Made by a program: the position numbers and the translations under genes
Assembly (NCBI GenBank): GCA_910586125.1
Contig: CAJUHP010000027.1
Coordinates: 1-49,305 of the forward strand
Direction of reading: 5' to 3'
DNA: 49,305 nt
DNA from: an uncultured Lachnospiraceae bacterium
GTDB lineage: Bacteria > Bacillota > Clostridia > Lachnospirales > Lachnospiraceae
The notes under the pieces: generated by a model
Database searches by the model: none
Seen by the model: only the letters and a program-made list of their open reading frames with translations
Told to the model about the DNA's origin: nothing
Shown here: in pieces, positions 36,301-44,224 of the stretch
Layout of the letters: the number at the start of each line of letters is the position of its first letter
Numbering within the stretch: position 1 is the first letter of the stretch

Positions 36301-37297
36301 CAGAACACAGGAAAAAGAGGCTTGGAATGCGGAGTATTCCAATGAAAAGAAACGGCACGGCAGGCGTCGGGGCAGCGCAGACTGGGAGAAAGAACGCCCG
36401 AATGACAGGAATTGGACCGAGGAGCAAGCCGGCAGCGAAGACTGGGACAAGGAACGTCTGAATGACAGGGATTGGGATGAGGAGAGCGCGGATAGCGGAG
36501 ACTGGGACGAGGAACGTCCGGATGGCGGGAATTGGACCGAGGAGCAAGCCGGCAGCGGAGACTGGGACGAGGAACGTCCGGATGCCGGGGATTGGGCCAA
36601 GGCGCAAGCCGGCAGAGAAGACTGGGACGAGAAACGCCGAAATGACGGGGGTTGGGTCGAGGAGAGCGCACAAAGCGGAGACTGGGACGAGGAAGAACGC
36701 CCGGATGCCGACGATTGGGGCGACGAGCGATCTAGTCAAGGAGACTGGGACGAAGAAGGAGCGGATGCCGACGATTGGGACGAGGAGCGGGCCAGTGGCT
36801 CAGACTGGGACGAGGAACATTCAGAGGACGGCAATTGGGTCGAGGAGAGCGCAGACAGCAAAGGTTGGGACGAAGCAAATGCGGATAGCAGAAAACAAGC
36901 AAAGCCCCCGGCACCTCATGAAAAACCGCGCCGCAAAAAAACGGAGAGCGAAAGCAAGGGCAGAAAAACCGAATCCAGAAAACGTTCTTTGGAGTCGGAA
37001 ACCGTACAGAAAAAAGTTCCTGTTTCGGAGGGAATGCCGGCAAATGATTTCTTTGAATTTGCTGTTGATTATGCCCATATGCTGGATGCTGTGATTGACG
37101 ATATGGGCAGTCTGGCCTTTTATGCGGAAATCGAGCAATACCAGCAGGACAGAATCCCCTTGACGGAGGAACTGGCCCAGGAGATGATAGAGAAAGCAAT
37201 TCTGAGGGCCGAGAAGCGTTCTTTCAAGAGTCTGTTTACCAATCGCTATGACAAAGAGGGGTATTTGATTTTGAGGGAAGAACATTTTAAAGAGTAG
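33356..37297 (+). CDS. large acidic repeat protein with TPR-like N-terminus (1313 aa)
   Basis: Starts at TTG 33356 (MDKYEYTIKSDKIKKLVDRK) with GGTCGAGGTG upstream, 25 bases after recR. Residues 1-200 form TPR-like helices (AVSVAYEKAGRLPEARDVLL). A long acidic low-complexity region follows, holding a 14-residue repeat (about 472-640). Residues about 675-800 form a globular domain (REICDHYVLVACEDEEQGLR; ILKKLEGRDLVVAGMENLP). A second acidic region carries nine copies of a ~20-residue Trp repeat (about 1009-1180). It ends in a conserved-looking C-terminal domain (1226-1313, ANDFFEFAVDYAHMLDAVID). No signal or membrane segment. Family not recognised. Confidence 0.8.
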   Translation: MDKYEYTIKSDKIKKLVDRKEYEMAARIADTIDWEKVKNAKMLSAVSVAYEKAGRLPEARDVLLLAYECAPVGRRFLYKLTELAAKQGNFDEAEEYLKEYAEVSPHDPGRLLLRYEIAKNKKEQPETLIMILEAYHKRDFDEKWSYELAELYFNVGKTEQCVKLCDEIVLWFGVGTYVDRALELKQRVMPLSPDQIEKQENREKYLRRLEDVRREFEGDEEPETKQPSQPPQKKKNKPQTLEEQISQALKAETAAEEADGVQEGEQEKKRISPLEELKARHPEIARAHRAENGQRRRGQNKQQPSEWQSAEEEQEQPVRLDEEEQEPIGRADYETGQEQAELTQPAEPAVFSREEERLQTEMETCLAREIETVAMSATIDEAILRETAVSMETMEADENDHSDSSERTKVVFGHFGDQSKTREFVFEAREINRVMLQTGKEPVGQERVTVPAGPAGRTDKAAEIAEAGAAVYEEEVGNRAFKTSRYEQEEENEVTKSSAYEETENIETQVSAYGEEIENWAAETSGDEEEENIAAGASVYREESEYTAAGASAYGEEREYTAAGATAYGEEREYTAAGATAYGEEREQIAAKASVYEREPKSKAAEISGYEEEREQIAARASAYKGRTENTANKTGEYRDAASMPDKGFAYGKQEKAATLAGKAAVNPISVHRKEEQINRREICDHYVLVACEDEEQGLRECVAYIRRMRELLGCPVSQLAKIRGDRLAQKDIRQILKKLEGRDLVVAGMENLPDSILEQMIEVMAEDRTESFIALIGSAAAIYKLRSRMVFFADCRILTCESSERRAEPEVTEEEPETIPQKTDNAFLQQPDEKPNRTLAELVEEALKSCSMDTMLNEREENGVFESTPVEPDDAGTPAVTAAEEIRKRREEKRRRRQASYSLEAELARERSEQETAATAAMDIFPGEQESKIRRPEPTKEKKAEAIPSAETAQRGRRGPASEDSIAVERLTPMEERASHSRTQEKEAWNAEYSNEKKRHGRRRGSADWEKERPNDRNWTEEQAGSEDWDKERLNDRDWDEESADSGDWDEERPDGGNWTEEQAGSGDWDEERPDAGDWAKAQAGREDWDEKRRNDGGWVEESAQSGDWDEEERPDADDWGDERSSQGDWDEEGADADDWDEERASGSDWDEEHSEDGNWVEESADSKGWDEANADSRKQAKPPAPHEKPRRKKTESESKGRKTESRKRSLESETVQKKVPVSEGMPANDFFEFAVDYAHMLDAVIDDMGSLAFYAEIEQYQQDRIPLTEELAQEMIEKAILRAEKRSFKSLFTNRYDKEGYLILREEHFKE
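34988..35113 (+). repeat. 42-bp tandem repeat inside the acidic protein gene
   Basis: Three near-identical 42-base units (34988-35029, 35030-35071, 35072-35113; the last two are identical, the first differs at two adjacent bases) encode EYTAAGATAYGEER. More diverged units extend the array from about 34770 to 35270. Near-identity points to recent unit expansion. Confidence 0.9.
36380..36890 (+). repeat. 60-bp tandem repeat encoding acidic Trp motifs
   Basis: Eight full units and one partial unit of about 20 residues, e.g. DWDEERPDGGNWTEEQAGSG. Each unit is itself two ~10-residue halves, so a Trp recurs roughly every 10 residues. One unit has 21 residues. DNA identity between units is high (GACTGGGACGAGGAACGTCC recurs). 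Confidence 0.88.
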
Positions 37298-37312
37298 ATT
37301 GAGGAGTAAAAG

Positions 37313-38038
37313 ATGAGCGGTGATATGAACTGGCTGCTGATAGCAACGGCTGCCATCCTGATTGTGGGAGCTCTGCTGGGCTATATCAACGGACTGATAA
37401 AAACGATCTTAAATTTGGTAATCGGCATTGTCACCTTGGTTTTGGTGCTGTTTCTCAGCCCGCAGGTATGTACCTTTTTGCAGGAAAAAACGGAGCTGCC
37501 GGCTTATGTGAATCAGAAGGTAGAGGCGGTAGTCCGGGAACAGGTCGGACAGTTGCAGATGGAGCAGCCGGGTTTGGTTCTGGAAGAGGGCGGAGGGGCG
37601 GCGCTGATTGAGAGACTGCCTTTTCTACCTGCATTAAAGGATGCTTTGGCAAAGAATGAAGCGCTGAATAGCTATGCCGGTCAGGGTGTTGAGCGGCTGA
37701 TCTCCTATATCAGCGAGGCGATTTCCGGACAGATTATTGTTTTGCTGGCATACTTTGCCACATTTATCATCGTATTTTTTGCTTTGCGGATTATCGTATT
37801 TCTTTTAAATATTATAGAACATCTGCCGTTGGTACACGGTGTCAATAAATTGGCGGGCCTGCTGGCCGGCTTGGCGGAAGGGCTGGTTGCCGTATGGATT
37901 CTGGGAATTATCCTGTCGGTGATTGGGACGACACCGATTGGCCAGAGTGCGGCCGCGTGTATTCGAGAGAGTGGCTTTTTGCAGATGCTGTATGGAAATA
38001 ATCTTCTTCAGCAGATTATTTTTTGGTCGGTCAAATAG
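37313..38038 (+). CDS. CvpA-like membrane protein
   Basis: 241 residues; ATG 37313 with GAGGAGTAAAAG upstream, 15 bases after the acidic protein gene. Membrane helices near 7-27, 31-52, about 140-165 and 180-205. The pattern ALLGYINGLIKTILNLVIGI and late HGVNKLAGLLAGLAEGLVAV match the CvpA family. CvpA proteins are linked in other bacteria to envelope stress and colicin V production; the molecular role is not known. Last gene of the dnaX cluster. Confidence 0.82.
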   Translation: MSGDMNWLLIATAAILIVGALLGYINGLIKTILNLVIGIVTLVLVLFLSPQVCTFLQEKTELPAYVNQKVEAVVREQVGQLQMEQPGLVLEEGGGAALIERLPFLPALKDALAKNEALNSYAGQGVERLISYISEAISGQIIVLLAYFATFIIVFFALRIIVFLLNIIEHLPLVHGVNKLAGLLAGLAEGLVAVWILGIILSVIGTTPIGQSAAACIRESGFLQMLYGNNLLQQIIFWSVK

Positions 38039-38050
38039 AGGGAAGATGAC

Positions 38051-38077
38051 AAAGGGGCGGATATACCGCCCCTTTTT
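38051..38077. terminator. bidirectional terminator between cvpA-like and chemoreceptor genes
   Basis: AAAGGGGCGG (38051-38060), loop ATATA, CCGCCCCTTT (38066-38075), then TT. A 10-bp stem with A/T flanks on both sides, between two converging genes. Confidence 0.9.
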
Positions 38078-38088
38078 GATTGCCTTGA

Positions 38089-40035
38089 TTAGTTCAGCCG
38101 AAATCTATGCACTAAATTGTTCATCTTCAGAGACTGCTCGGATAGGTCCTGCGAGGTGGCGGCACTGGTCTGCGAGGTGACAGAAGTATTCTGAACGACC
38201 GAAGAAATCTGGTCAATACCGACGGAGACCTGAGAGATAGCGGTCGTCTGATTTTCGACAGCCTCCACCACAGCATTCATTTTAATCGTTACATTTTCAG
38301 CAATTGAACTGGTTTTATCCAAGGATTGTGTTACCTGACTGACCACCTGACTGCCTTCTTTGACGGCGGCGATCGAACTTTCTATCAATTCTTTTGTGGC
38401 TTTGGCGGCCTCGTCGGATTTGGTGGCCAGATTGCGCACTTCATCAGATACCACGGCAAATCCTTTGCCGGTGTTTCCTGCCCGTGCGGCCTCGACGGCA
38501 GCGTTCAGGGCCAGAATGTTTGTCTGGAAAGCGATATTCTCAATCGTATTAATAATCTTGCCGATTTCCGTGGAGGAGGTTGAGATTTTTTCCATCGCGG
38601 TATTCAGCGCTTTGACATACTCCACACTGACACCCAACTGCGCGCCGGCTTGGTTTATGAAATCTCCCGCTTCCTCCGCGGCGGCAGCCGTCTGTTTGGC
38701 ATTTTCTTCAATGCTCGCGATCGTGGAAGAAAGCTCATCGACAGCGCTGGCCTGCTGGGTGGCGCCCTGGCTCAAAGAGTGGGCCCCGTTGGATACCTGA
38801 ACAGCGCTGTCGGCCACGGTTTCGGCGGATTGGCTGATTTGGAGGAGAGTTTCTTTTAAAGAGCTGCGGATTGCCTGGATAGATTTTTCCATTGTCACAA
38901 AATCGCCGTAGTAGGTATGCGTGATATCCTCGTGAAAATCTCCCTGTCCCATCTTGTCCAGATGCTGGGAGACATCCTGAAGAATATCGTTCAGACGGAA
39001 GATAGTAGTTTCCAGAGCACTTGTCAATTCAGCGGTTTCATCCTTGGAAGTTACGACGGGAGTAGGCGTTTGCAGATCGCCTCCGGCGAGCTTTTCCAAG
39101 CGGGTGACACAGGCACGGATAGGGTTGGAGATGGACTGTCCCACTCTTACCGCTATGGGGAAGGTGGCAATGACGACGAAAATGATAACCAAAATCGTAA
39201 GCAGGATACTGCGATCCAGTGTGGACTTGAATTCCCGCTGGCTGGCTTCGATCGCAATGCTCCATTCCTGATACCCTCCGATCGGAGCAAATCCCACAAG
39301 CTTATTGTCTCCGTAGAATTGATAGGCACCGAAACCGGTTTCCCCCTGGATCATGCGCTGATTTACGGCGGCTACATCCGCAGCGCTGGAATCGGTCTTG
39401 GCGGCTTCGATCATATTGGAACCCTGTGCTACCACGGAAGAATCCCGATGACCGATGACATTGCCTTTTTTGTCCAGCACATAGGCCACACCATCGCTGC
39501 CCATGGCTAGATTCACCACGATATCCGATAAAAAATCGGCGTTGATACTGCCGTAAACGATTCCCTCGAAACGGCCGTTTTCAATGATGGGCACTTCCAG
39601 CAGGAAGACCATCTGCTGGCCATCGTTCATAATGTCAGAAATATAGGGCTTCATGGTTGTTTTGCACTGTTGAAAATAGTCTTCCTTACCATAGTCGTAG
39701 CCTGTGGAGGAGAGACCGCTGGCGTCCATTTTTCCTGTATAGAGAAAACCGTTGCGCTGTGCAAGTTCTTCGCGGATAGAGATCAGCTCTGGCGCATCCG
39801 GGGCGGACTGCCGGAAGATATCGGAGGCGGCTGCCTCCATGAGAGCGGTCCAATAGTTATTCATCCGCCACTCAACGGCGTTTGCGGCCATCTTTGTGGC
39901 AGGTCCCAGAGTCTTTGTCATCAGATCATCGATTCCTCTGGCATTTAAAAAGGCGGTAATTATACCGATCAGTATAGAACCAACCAGAACTACCGACAAC
40001 ATACTGATTTGGATTTTTGACTTGATTGACTTCAT
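38089..40035 (-). CDS. methyl-accepting chemotaxis protein (dCache-type sensor)
   Basis: 648-residue chemoreceptor. N-terminal membrane segment (about 7-30), extracytoplasmic double-Cache-like sensor (to about 275, with GVAYVLDKKGNVIGHRDSSV), second membrane segment (about 278-300), HAMP, and the cytoplasmic signalling domain with the conserved hairpin tip IENIAFQTNILALNAAVEAARAG followed by GFAVVSDEVRNLA. No C-terminal CheR/CheB-tethering pentapeptide; it ends NLVHRFRLN. A stand-alone gene with its own promoter. No other chemotaxis genes in the window. Confidence 0.94.
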   Translation of the reverse strand: MKSIKSKIQISMLSVVLVGSILIGIITAFLNARGIDDLMTKTLGPATKMAANAVEWRMNNYWTALMEAAASDIFRQSAPDAPELISIREELAQRNGFLYTGKMDASGLSSTGYDYGKEDYFQQCKTTMKPYISDIMNDGQQMVFLLEVPIIENGRFEGIVYGSINADFLSDIVVNLAMGSDGVAYVLDKKGNVIGHRDSSVVAQGSNMIEAAKTDSSAADVAAVNQRMIQGETGFGAYQFYGDNKLVGFAPIGGYQEWSIAIEASQREFKSTLDRSILLTILVIIFVVIATFPIAVRVGQSISNPIRACVTRLEKLAGGDLQTPTPVVTSKDETAELTSALETTIFRLNDILQDVSQHLDKMGQGDFHEDITHTYYGDFVTMEKSIQAIRSSLKETLLQISQSAETVADSAVQVSNGAHSLSQGATQQASAVDELSSTIASIEENAKQTAAAAEEAGDFINQAGAQLGVSVEYVKALNTAMEKISTSSTEIGKIINTIENIAFQTNILALNAAVEAARAGNTGKGFAVVSDEVRNLATKSDEAAKATKELIESSIAAVKEGSQVVSQVTQSLDKTSSIAENVTIKMNAVVEAVENQTTAISQVSVGIDQISSVVQNTSVTSQTSAATSQDLSEQSLKMNNLVHRFRLN

Positions 40036-40115
40036 GTTTCTTTATCCTCTCGCCCGTTTTGTTTGGCAGAAAAAAGGATTGTTTCATTGCGAACTTTTTT
40101 TCTGCTGTTTTCGAT

Positions 40116-40143
40116 ATCTTAACATATTATGTAGCCATGTCAA
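40116..40143 (-). promoter_or_regulatory. chemoreceptor promoter
   Basis: On the minus strand TTGACA (40143-40138), a 16-base spacer, and TAAGAT (40121-40116), about 80 bases ahead of the ATG. A sigma-A type promoter rather than a flagellar sigma one. Confidence 0.6.
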
Positions 40144-40251
40144 TACTCAGAATAAAAAAAACGAAAGAATCTTGTAAAGGGAAATGAAAAGTGACATATT
40201 TAAAGTGATAGAGCACGAAGATAGAGATTAGAAAACACACTTGATAACTCC

Positions 40252-40305
40252 TTGACAAGACGGGCGATCTATTGTATACTACAAATGACTGACCGTTCAG
40301 TCATT
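40252..40305 (+). promoter_or_regulatory. promoter and palindromic operator of the TetR-reductase operon
   Basis: Consensus promoter TTGACA (40252-40257), 17 bases, TATACT (40275-40280). Four bases downstream is a 22-base operator: AATGACTGA, CCGT, TCAGTCATT (40284-40305), a perfect 9-bp inverted repeat over the transcription start. This is the classic layout for TetR-family autorepression. Ribosome binding site GGGAGGAAAC follows. Confidence 0.85.
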
Positions 40306-40324
40306 CTTTAGGGAGGAAACATTT

Positions 40325-40936
40325 TTGGATTCACAGAAGAAGAGAGAGAATATTATCGAGGCTGCGATTCGCCTGTTTACGGAAAAAGGATTCGACGCAG
40401 CAGCCATGCAGGACATAGCCGATATGGCAGGGGTGGCAAAAGGGACAATCTATTTGTATTTCCCGTCCAAGGACGAGCTGGTGCGCCAGGTGTATGAACA
40501 TTGTTTTCGGATGGATCAAAGGGCCTGCAATATTGATTTGGACAGAGAGTCAAGCGCGGTGGGCAAACTTTGCCGCCGCCTGGACAATATCATGAATTTT
40601 GCGCTAAAGCATCCTCTGGAAGCACAGATTGAGCAGTTATACTGTATTTCTCCGGTGTATGGCGGTCATAATTATGGGGTGCAGGAAGCCTTGTATGCGG
40701 ATATCGATGAGATTATACGGCAGGGAATCGCCGCAGGAGAGTTGAAGGATATGCCGTCGTACCTGTTGTCGCACATATACTATGGTATTATGGCAACCCT
40801 GTATTTGACGCTTCTGCAGAAAAAGGAAGATTGGCTGAACGAAAAAATACGCAGACAGTGTCATCAGATCATAAGAGACAGCATGCAAAAGACCAAAATG
40901 GAACAAGAGGAGACAGAGAACGAAGAGAACCGATAG
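40325..40936 (+). CDS. TetR-family transcriptional regulator
   Basis: TTG start at 40325 (MDSQKKRENIIEAAIRLFTE) with AGGGAGGAAACA upstream; 203 residues. N-terminal helix-turn-helix (AMQDIADMAGVAKGTIYLYF, PSKDELV) is typical. The C-terminal ligand-binding part (about 60-190) is helical; the last 20 residues are charged. The gene lies right behind a perfect palindrome at its transcription start and 69 bases ahead of the flavin reductase gene, so it probably represses itself and the reductase until an inducer binds. Confidence 0.92.
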   Translation: MDSQKKRENIIEAAIRLFTEKGFDAAAMQDIADMAGVAKGTIYLYFPSKDELVRQVYEHCFRMDQRACNIDLDRESSAVGKLCRRLDNIMNFALKHPLEAQIEQLYCISPVYGGHNYGVQEALYADIDEIIRQGIAAGELKDMPSYLLSHIYYGIMATLYLTLLQKKEDWLNEKIRRQCHQIIRDSMQKTKMEQEETENEENR

Positions 40937-41005
40937 AGACATAATCTCAGGAGAGCGTAAGCGGTAGCAGCCGTTTATGAATATAGCAAAAGGGAGGAAT
41001 GTAAG

Positions 41006-42847
41006 ATGAAAAAGAGAGGACTGGCTTTCCTGCTTTCTGTCAGCGTGGCGTTTTCCATGACAGCCTGCAGCAGTCAAAGCAGCGGGACGACAGCTCCGCA
41101 GACTCCGAGTGAGTCAAAGACAACGGCGGGTACAGATGCGGGTACGACAGCTCCGCCTTCCGGGGAGTCTGGCGGCGCGTACACGGCAGGTACGTATACA
41201 GCGTCGGCCGGCGGCCAGAAAGGCGATGTGACGGTGGAGGTGACGTTTGACGAGAACGCCATCACGAATATTGTTGTTACAGATCATTCAGAGACGTTTG
41301 GAATTGGTTGGGGGCTGAAAACCTCGCCCATAGAAGTTCTGCCGGAACAGATGCTGGCCGGTCAGACTGTCAATGTGGATATGGTGACAGGCGCTACCAT
41401 CACCTCTTTTGCTGTGAAGACAGCCGTGAAAGACTGTGTGACGCAGGCGGGCGGAGATGCCGCCTCCATGCCGGAATATCACACGGAAGCCGGGTATGAA
41501 GACACAATGGAGGCGGACGTCGTGGTGGTGGGCGCGGGAGCAGCCGGACTGTCGGCGGCAGTCACAGCGGCGGAGGCCGGAGCGAACGTTGTTCTCCTGG
41601 AGAAGCAGGGCGTTACCGGCGGCTCTACGGCGCGCAGCGGCGGAAAGCTTCTGGCAGCCGGTACCGAATGGCAGACGAAGCAGGATTTTGAAGACAATGC
41701 AGATATGATGTACGAGTATCTGATGAGCTTTAGCGAAGGCCTGATTGACGAGAACTTGCTGCGCCGTTTCTGCGATGATTCGGCCGAAAACCTGTCTTGG
41801 CTGGAGAATCTGGGTGTCAAGGTGCAGGATGTGGAGCCGATTCACAGCGCGCTGGTTCCCTGGAGAGTACATAATACCTTGGGCGGCGGAGGCCAGACGG
41901 ACGGTCACGGCGGCCAGATCAGCGTGCCGCTGACGCAGAAAGCGGAGGAGCTGGGAGTAACGATTCTGTACAATGTCAGCGGAAAAGAACTGATTCAAAA
42001 CAGCGACGGTGCGGTGGCAGGCGTTTTGGCCGAGGCGGCTGACGGCACAGCGATTACCGTCAATGCAAAGGCGGTGATTTTAGCGACCGGCGGTTATGCG
42101 GCCAATAAAGAGATGATGGCGCGCTATTCGGATTTTATGCCGAATCCCGTGACTTCGGAGCCGGCCGGCAATGTGGGCGACGGTCTGATTATGGCGGCGG
42201 CAGCCGGAGCAAAGCAGTTTGACAGCGAAGGAATGCAGTTGGTGTATGTGAGCTTTACCTGCGGCGTCGGCATCAATGAGGAATCCGGTCTGATCGTCAG
42301 CGCTGCCGGGGAGAGAGTGGTCAATGAGTGGACCTATCAGTCTCATGTTGCGATGGCGCTGGCAAAGGCCAAGAGCCCGGTGGGATATTATATCGCCACG
42401 GCCAACGACCCGAACCCTACGGTCCAGTATGGTATGACGCTGGACTCCACTGTGAAAGCGGCTTCCGTCGAGGAGCTTGCTGAACAGCTTTCCATGGACC
42501 CGGCGGTTTTAAAGGGGACGGTGGATCGCTATAACGAACTGTGCGCCGCTGGTGAGGACGCCGATTTTGGCAAGCCCGCCGAGTATCTGCTTCCCCTGGA
42601 GGGCGATACTTACTACGCGATTGTCATGAATCCGGCGACATCGGTCACGTTCGGCGGCCTGAGCATCAACGAAAACTCGGAAGTGCTCAATACCAGCGAT
42701 CAGCCGATTCCCGGTCTGTACGCGGCCGGCGAAGTAGCTTTTACGGGCCTGTTTGGAACCGAGTATCCCTGCTGCGGCATGGCGATTGGCTCAGGCGTGT
42801 ATTTTGGCAGAATAGCCGGCGTGAATGCGGCCGCTTTGGCGAAATAA
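41006..42847 (+). CDS. extracytoplasmic FMN/FAD flavoprotein reductase (fumarate-reductase-like lipoprotein)
   Basis: 613 residues. Lipobox FSMTAC gives a lipid-anchored protein, followed by a Ser/Thr/Gly linker. The FMN-binding domain (about 55-145) has the flavinylation-type motif DMVTGATITS, whose Thr would carry covalent FMN. The FAD_binding_2 domain (about 165-613) has the dinucleotide motif VVVGAGAAGLSAA, with GERVVNEW and GLYAAGEVAFTG. In fumarate reductases the substrate His lies in HxTMGGL and an Arg in NRLGG; here these read SVTFGGL and EYPCCGM, so both are missing and the substrate is probably not fumarate. Likely a terminal reductase for an unknown acceptor, controlled by the TetR gene upstream. 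Confidence 0.88.
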   Translation: MKKRGLAFLLSVSVAFSMTACSSQSSGTTAPQTPSESKTTAGTDAGTTAPPSGESGGAYTAGTYTASAGGQKGDVTVEVTFDENAITNIVVTDHSETFGIGWGLKTSPIEVLPEQMLAGQTVNVDMVTGATITSFAVKTAVKDCVTQAGGDAASMPEYHTEAGYEDTMEADVVVVGAGAAGLSAAVTAAEAGANVVLLEKQGVTGGSTARSGGKLLAAGTEWQTKQDFEDNADMMYEYLMSFSEGLIDENLLRRFCDDSAENLSWLENLGVKVQDVEPIHSALVPWRVHNTLGGGGQTDGHGGQISVPLTQKAEELGVTILYNVSGKELIQNSDGAVAGVLAEAADGTAITVNAKAVILATGGYAANKEMMARYSDFMPNPVTSEPAGNVGDGLIMAAAAGAKQFDSEGMQLVYVSFTCGVGINEESGLIVSAAGERVVNEWTYQSHVAMALAKAKSPVGYYIATANDPNPTVQYGMTLDSTVKAASVEELAEQLSMDPAVLKGTVDRYNELCAAGEDADFGKPAEYLLPLEGDTYYAIVMNPATSVTFGGLSINENSEVLNTSDQPIPGLYAAGEVAFTGLFGTEYPCCGMAIGSGVYFGRIAGVNAAALAK

Positions 42848-42877
42848 CGCTTAGATAATATTTTGCTCACCCCTTTA

Positions 42878-42942
42878 CCCCTTTTCTCTGAAACGATCCG
42901 GTGCTTCCCTGCACAGGGAACGGCAGAGAGGAGGGGTTTTTT
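42878..42942 (+). terminator. Rho-independent terminator after the flavin reductase gene
   Basis: CCCCTTTTCTCTG (42878-42890) pairs with CAGAGAGGAGGGG (42924-42936), two G-U pairs, then TTTTTT. A second perfect hairpin, TTCCCTG CA CAGGGAA, sits in its loop. The stretch 42943-43070 shows no gene. Confidence 0.88.
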
Positions 42943-43070
42943 GCATTCAATCCTTCAAAAAACTTGAGATTCATTTGGAATGACATGTTAAGAACAAAGA
43001 AGAGATGTGATCAAAAAGCAGGGCCAAGAACAGGTATGTGGATATATGAGAAGGAAAGGGGGGTGAAACT

Positions 43071-43122
43071 GGGACAAAAACGTGACAACGTCTATATAAT
43101 AACAGTAGACAAGATGACGTTG
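43071..43122 (+). promoter_or_regulatory. hemerythrin gene promoter with inverted repeat
   Basis: GGGACA (43071-43076), 18 bases, TATAAT (43095-43100). CAACGTC (43086-43092) and GACGTTG (43116-43122) form an inverted repeat around the -10, with an inner GTCTA/TAGAC pair (43090-43094, 43106-43110). A repressor site over the promoter is plausible. Confidence 0.5.
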
Positions 43123-43143
43123 ATAAAGGAGGCATAATTTTTT

Positions 43144-44049
43144 ATGGAAAAGATTGTGTGGAATGACAAATATAAAATAGGTGTGAAAGCCGTTGACAAG
43201 GCGCATGAAAGGCTGTTCCGGATTATGGAGAAGCTGCTGCGTTTTTCTGATGATATTACGGACTGCTCACACCGGTATATGGAAGGGATCAAATATCTGG
43301 AAGCGTATACCATGACGCACTTTTCGGAAGAGGAGGCATACATGCGCGCGATTCGATATGGGAATTATGCGCGGCATAAGCGGATTCATGATCATTTCAG
43401 GGATGAGACTCTGGTATCGCTCAAGAATGATCTGGAATTATCCGATTATTCTCCGGCATCAGTCGGCCGCTTTTTAACAGTCATGAATCACTGGCTGACC
43501 GGACATATTATGCAGGAGGATCAGGCCATTGCAGGGAAGGAGAGCGGCCGCCGCAGCCGTGATCTCTCGTCGCAGCTTCTCACCATAGCACATGCGGTAA
43601 ACCAGTATACGGAAGAGATCTTTCAGGCGGAAGCCAGGCTGGAAAATTCTGATTATAAGGGGGAAAATATCGGAACAGGTTTTTATTGTTATCAGTGCTT
43701 TGATATTGAGGGAGGAATTCGGCTGCGCCTTCTTATCGGCGCGGAGACGCTTTTGATTCTGCGGGGCGTCAATCATCTCTTTGGAACGCAGATCACCGAT
43801 GCCGGCAAGCTTCCGGCCAGAGCAGTCGGACGAGTTTTTGAACATTTCTTTGAGGATGCAGGGCCGCTGTTTCGGGCAAAAGCACAGGATGAATTTGACA
43901 GCAGTCATCTGCTGACCAGGGACGGTTTTCGGGCCGATTTTATGAGGGGATATCCCTGCCGCCTGCTGTTTGAGACAAATCACGGCAATTTTATATTTTG
44001 TTATCGAAGCTGGAGGGAAATAAACAAAAAGACCAGCGCTTTCGTTTGA
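43144..44049 (+). CDS. bacteriohemerythrin with extra C-terminal domain
   Basis: 301 residues. The N-terminal hemerythrin domain (about 1-130) has the full di-iron set: His21 (KAHERLF), His and Glu in THFSEEEAYM, His pair in HKRIHDHF, and HWLTGHIMQED with the final His and Asp. It would bind oxygen or nitric oxide, or store iron. A linker (about 130-175) leads to a second domain (175-301: CYQCFDIEGGIRLRLLIGAE; HFFEDAGPLF; YPCRLLFETNHGNFIFC) that I cannot name. The fusion suggests an oxygen-sensing function. Its promoter carries an inverted repeat. Confidence 0.87.
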   Translation: MEKIVWNDKYKIGVKAVDKAHERLFRIMEKLLRFSDDITDCSHRYMEGIKYLEAYTMTHFSEEEAYMRAIRYGNYARHKRIHDHFRDETLVSLKNDLELSDYSPASVGRFLTVMNHWLTGHIMQEDQAIAGKESGRRSRDLSSQLLTIAHAVNQYTEEIFQAEARLENSDYKGENIGTGFYCYQCFDIEGGIRLRLLIGAETLLILRGVNHLFGTQITDAGKLPARAVGRVFEHFFEDAGPLFRAKAQDEFDSSHLLTRDGFRADFMRGYPCRLLFETNHGNFIFCYRSWREINKKTSAFV

Positions 44050-44224
44050 TGGGGGCGCTGGAATCAATGCTTAATGAGACTTGTCAAAATGAGAAGGAGA
44101 TGATATGCTGATAGCATGACAGACAAAATACAAAACCGAACCGGTGGGAATACAGGTGATTTATCGAAGAAAGATTCCTTGCGGTAGCGGCGGTAAGACG
44201 TGCCGCGCAGGGGGAGAGACAGAC

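Noticed and set aside
35333..36739. Long minus-strand ORF (468 aa) opposite the acidic repeat protein gene
   Set aside because: It is the antisense of a biased, repetitive coding sequence. It has no ribosome binding site, and its own protein is low-complexity Pro/Leu/Ser. The plus-strand gene has a clear domain structure.
34988..36890. Tandem repeats considered as a CRISPR array
   Set aside because: The units are contiguous or in-frame coding repeats without unique spacers; no cas genes are nearby.
42901..43137. Plus-strand ORF (78 aa) ahead of the hemerythrin gene
   Set aside because: It overlaps the terminator of the previous gene and the promoter of the next, and has no family resemblance.
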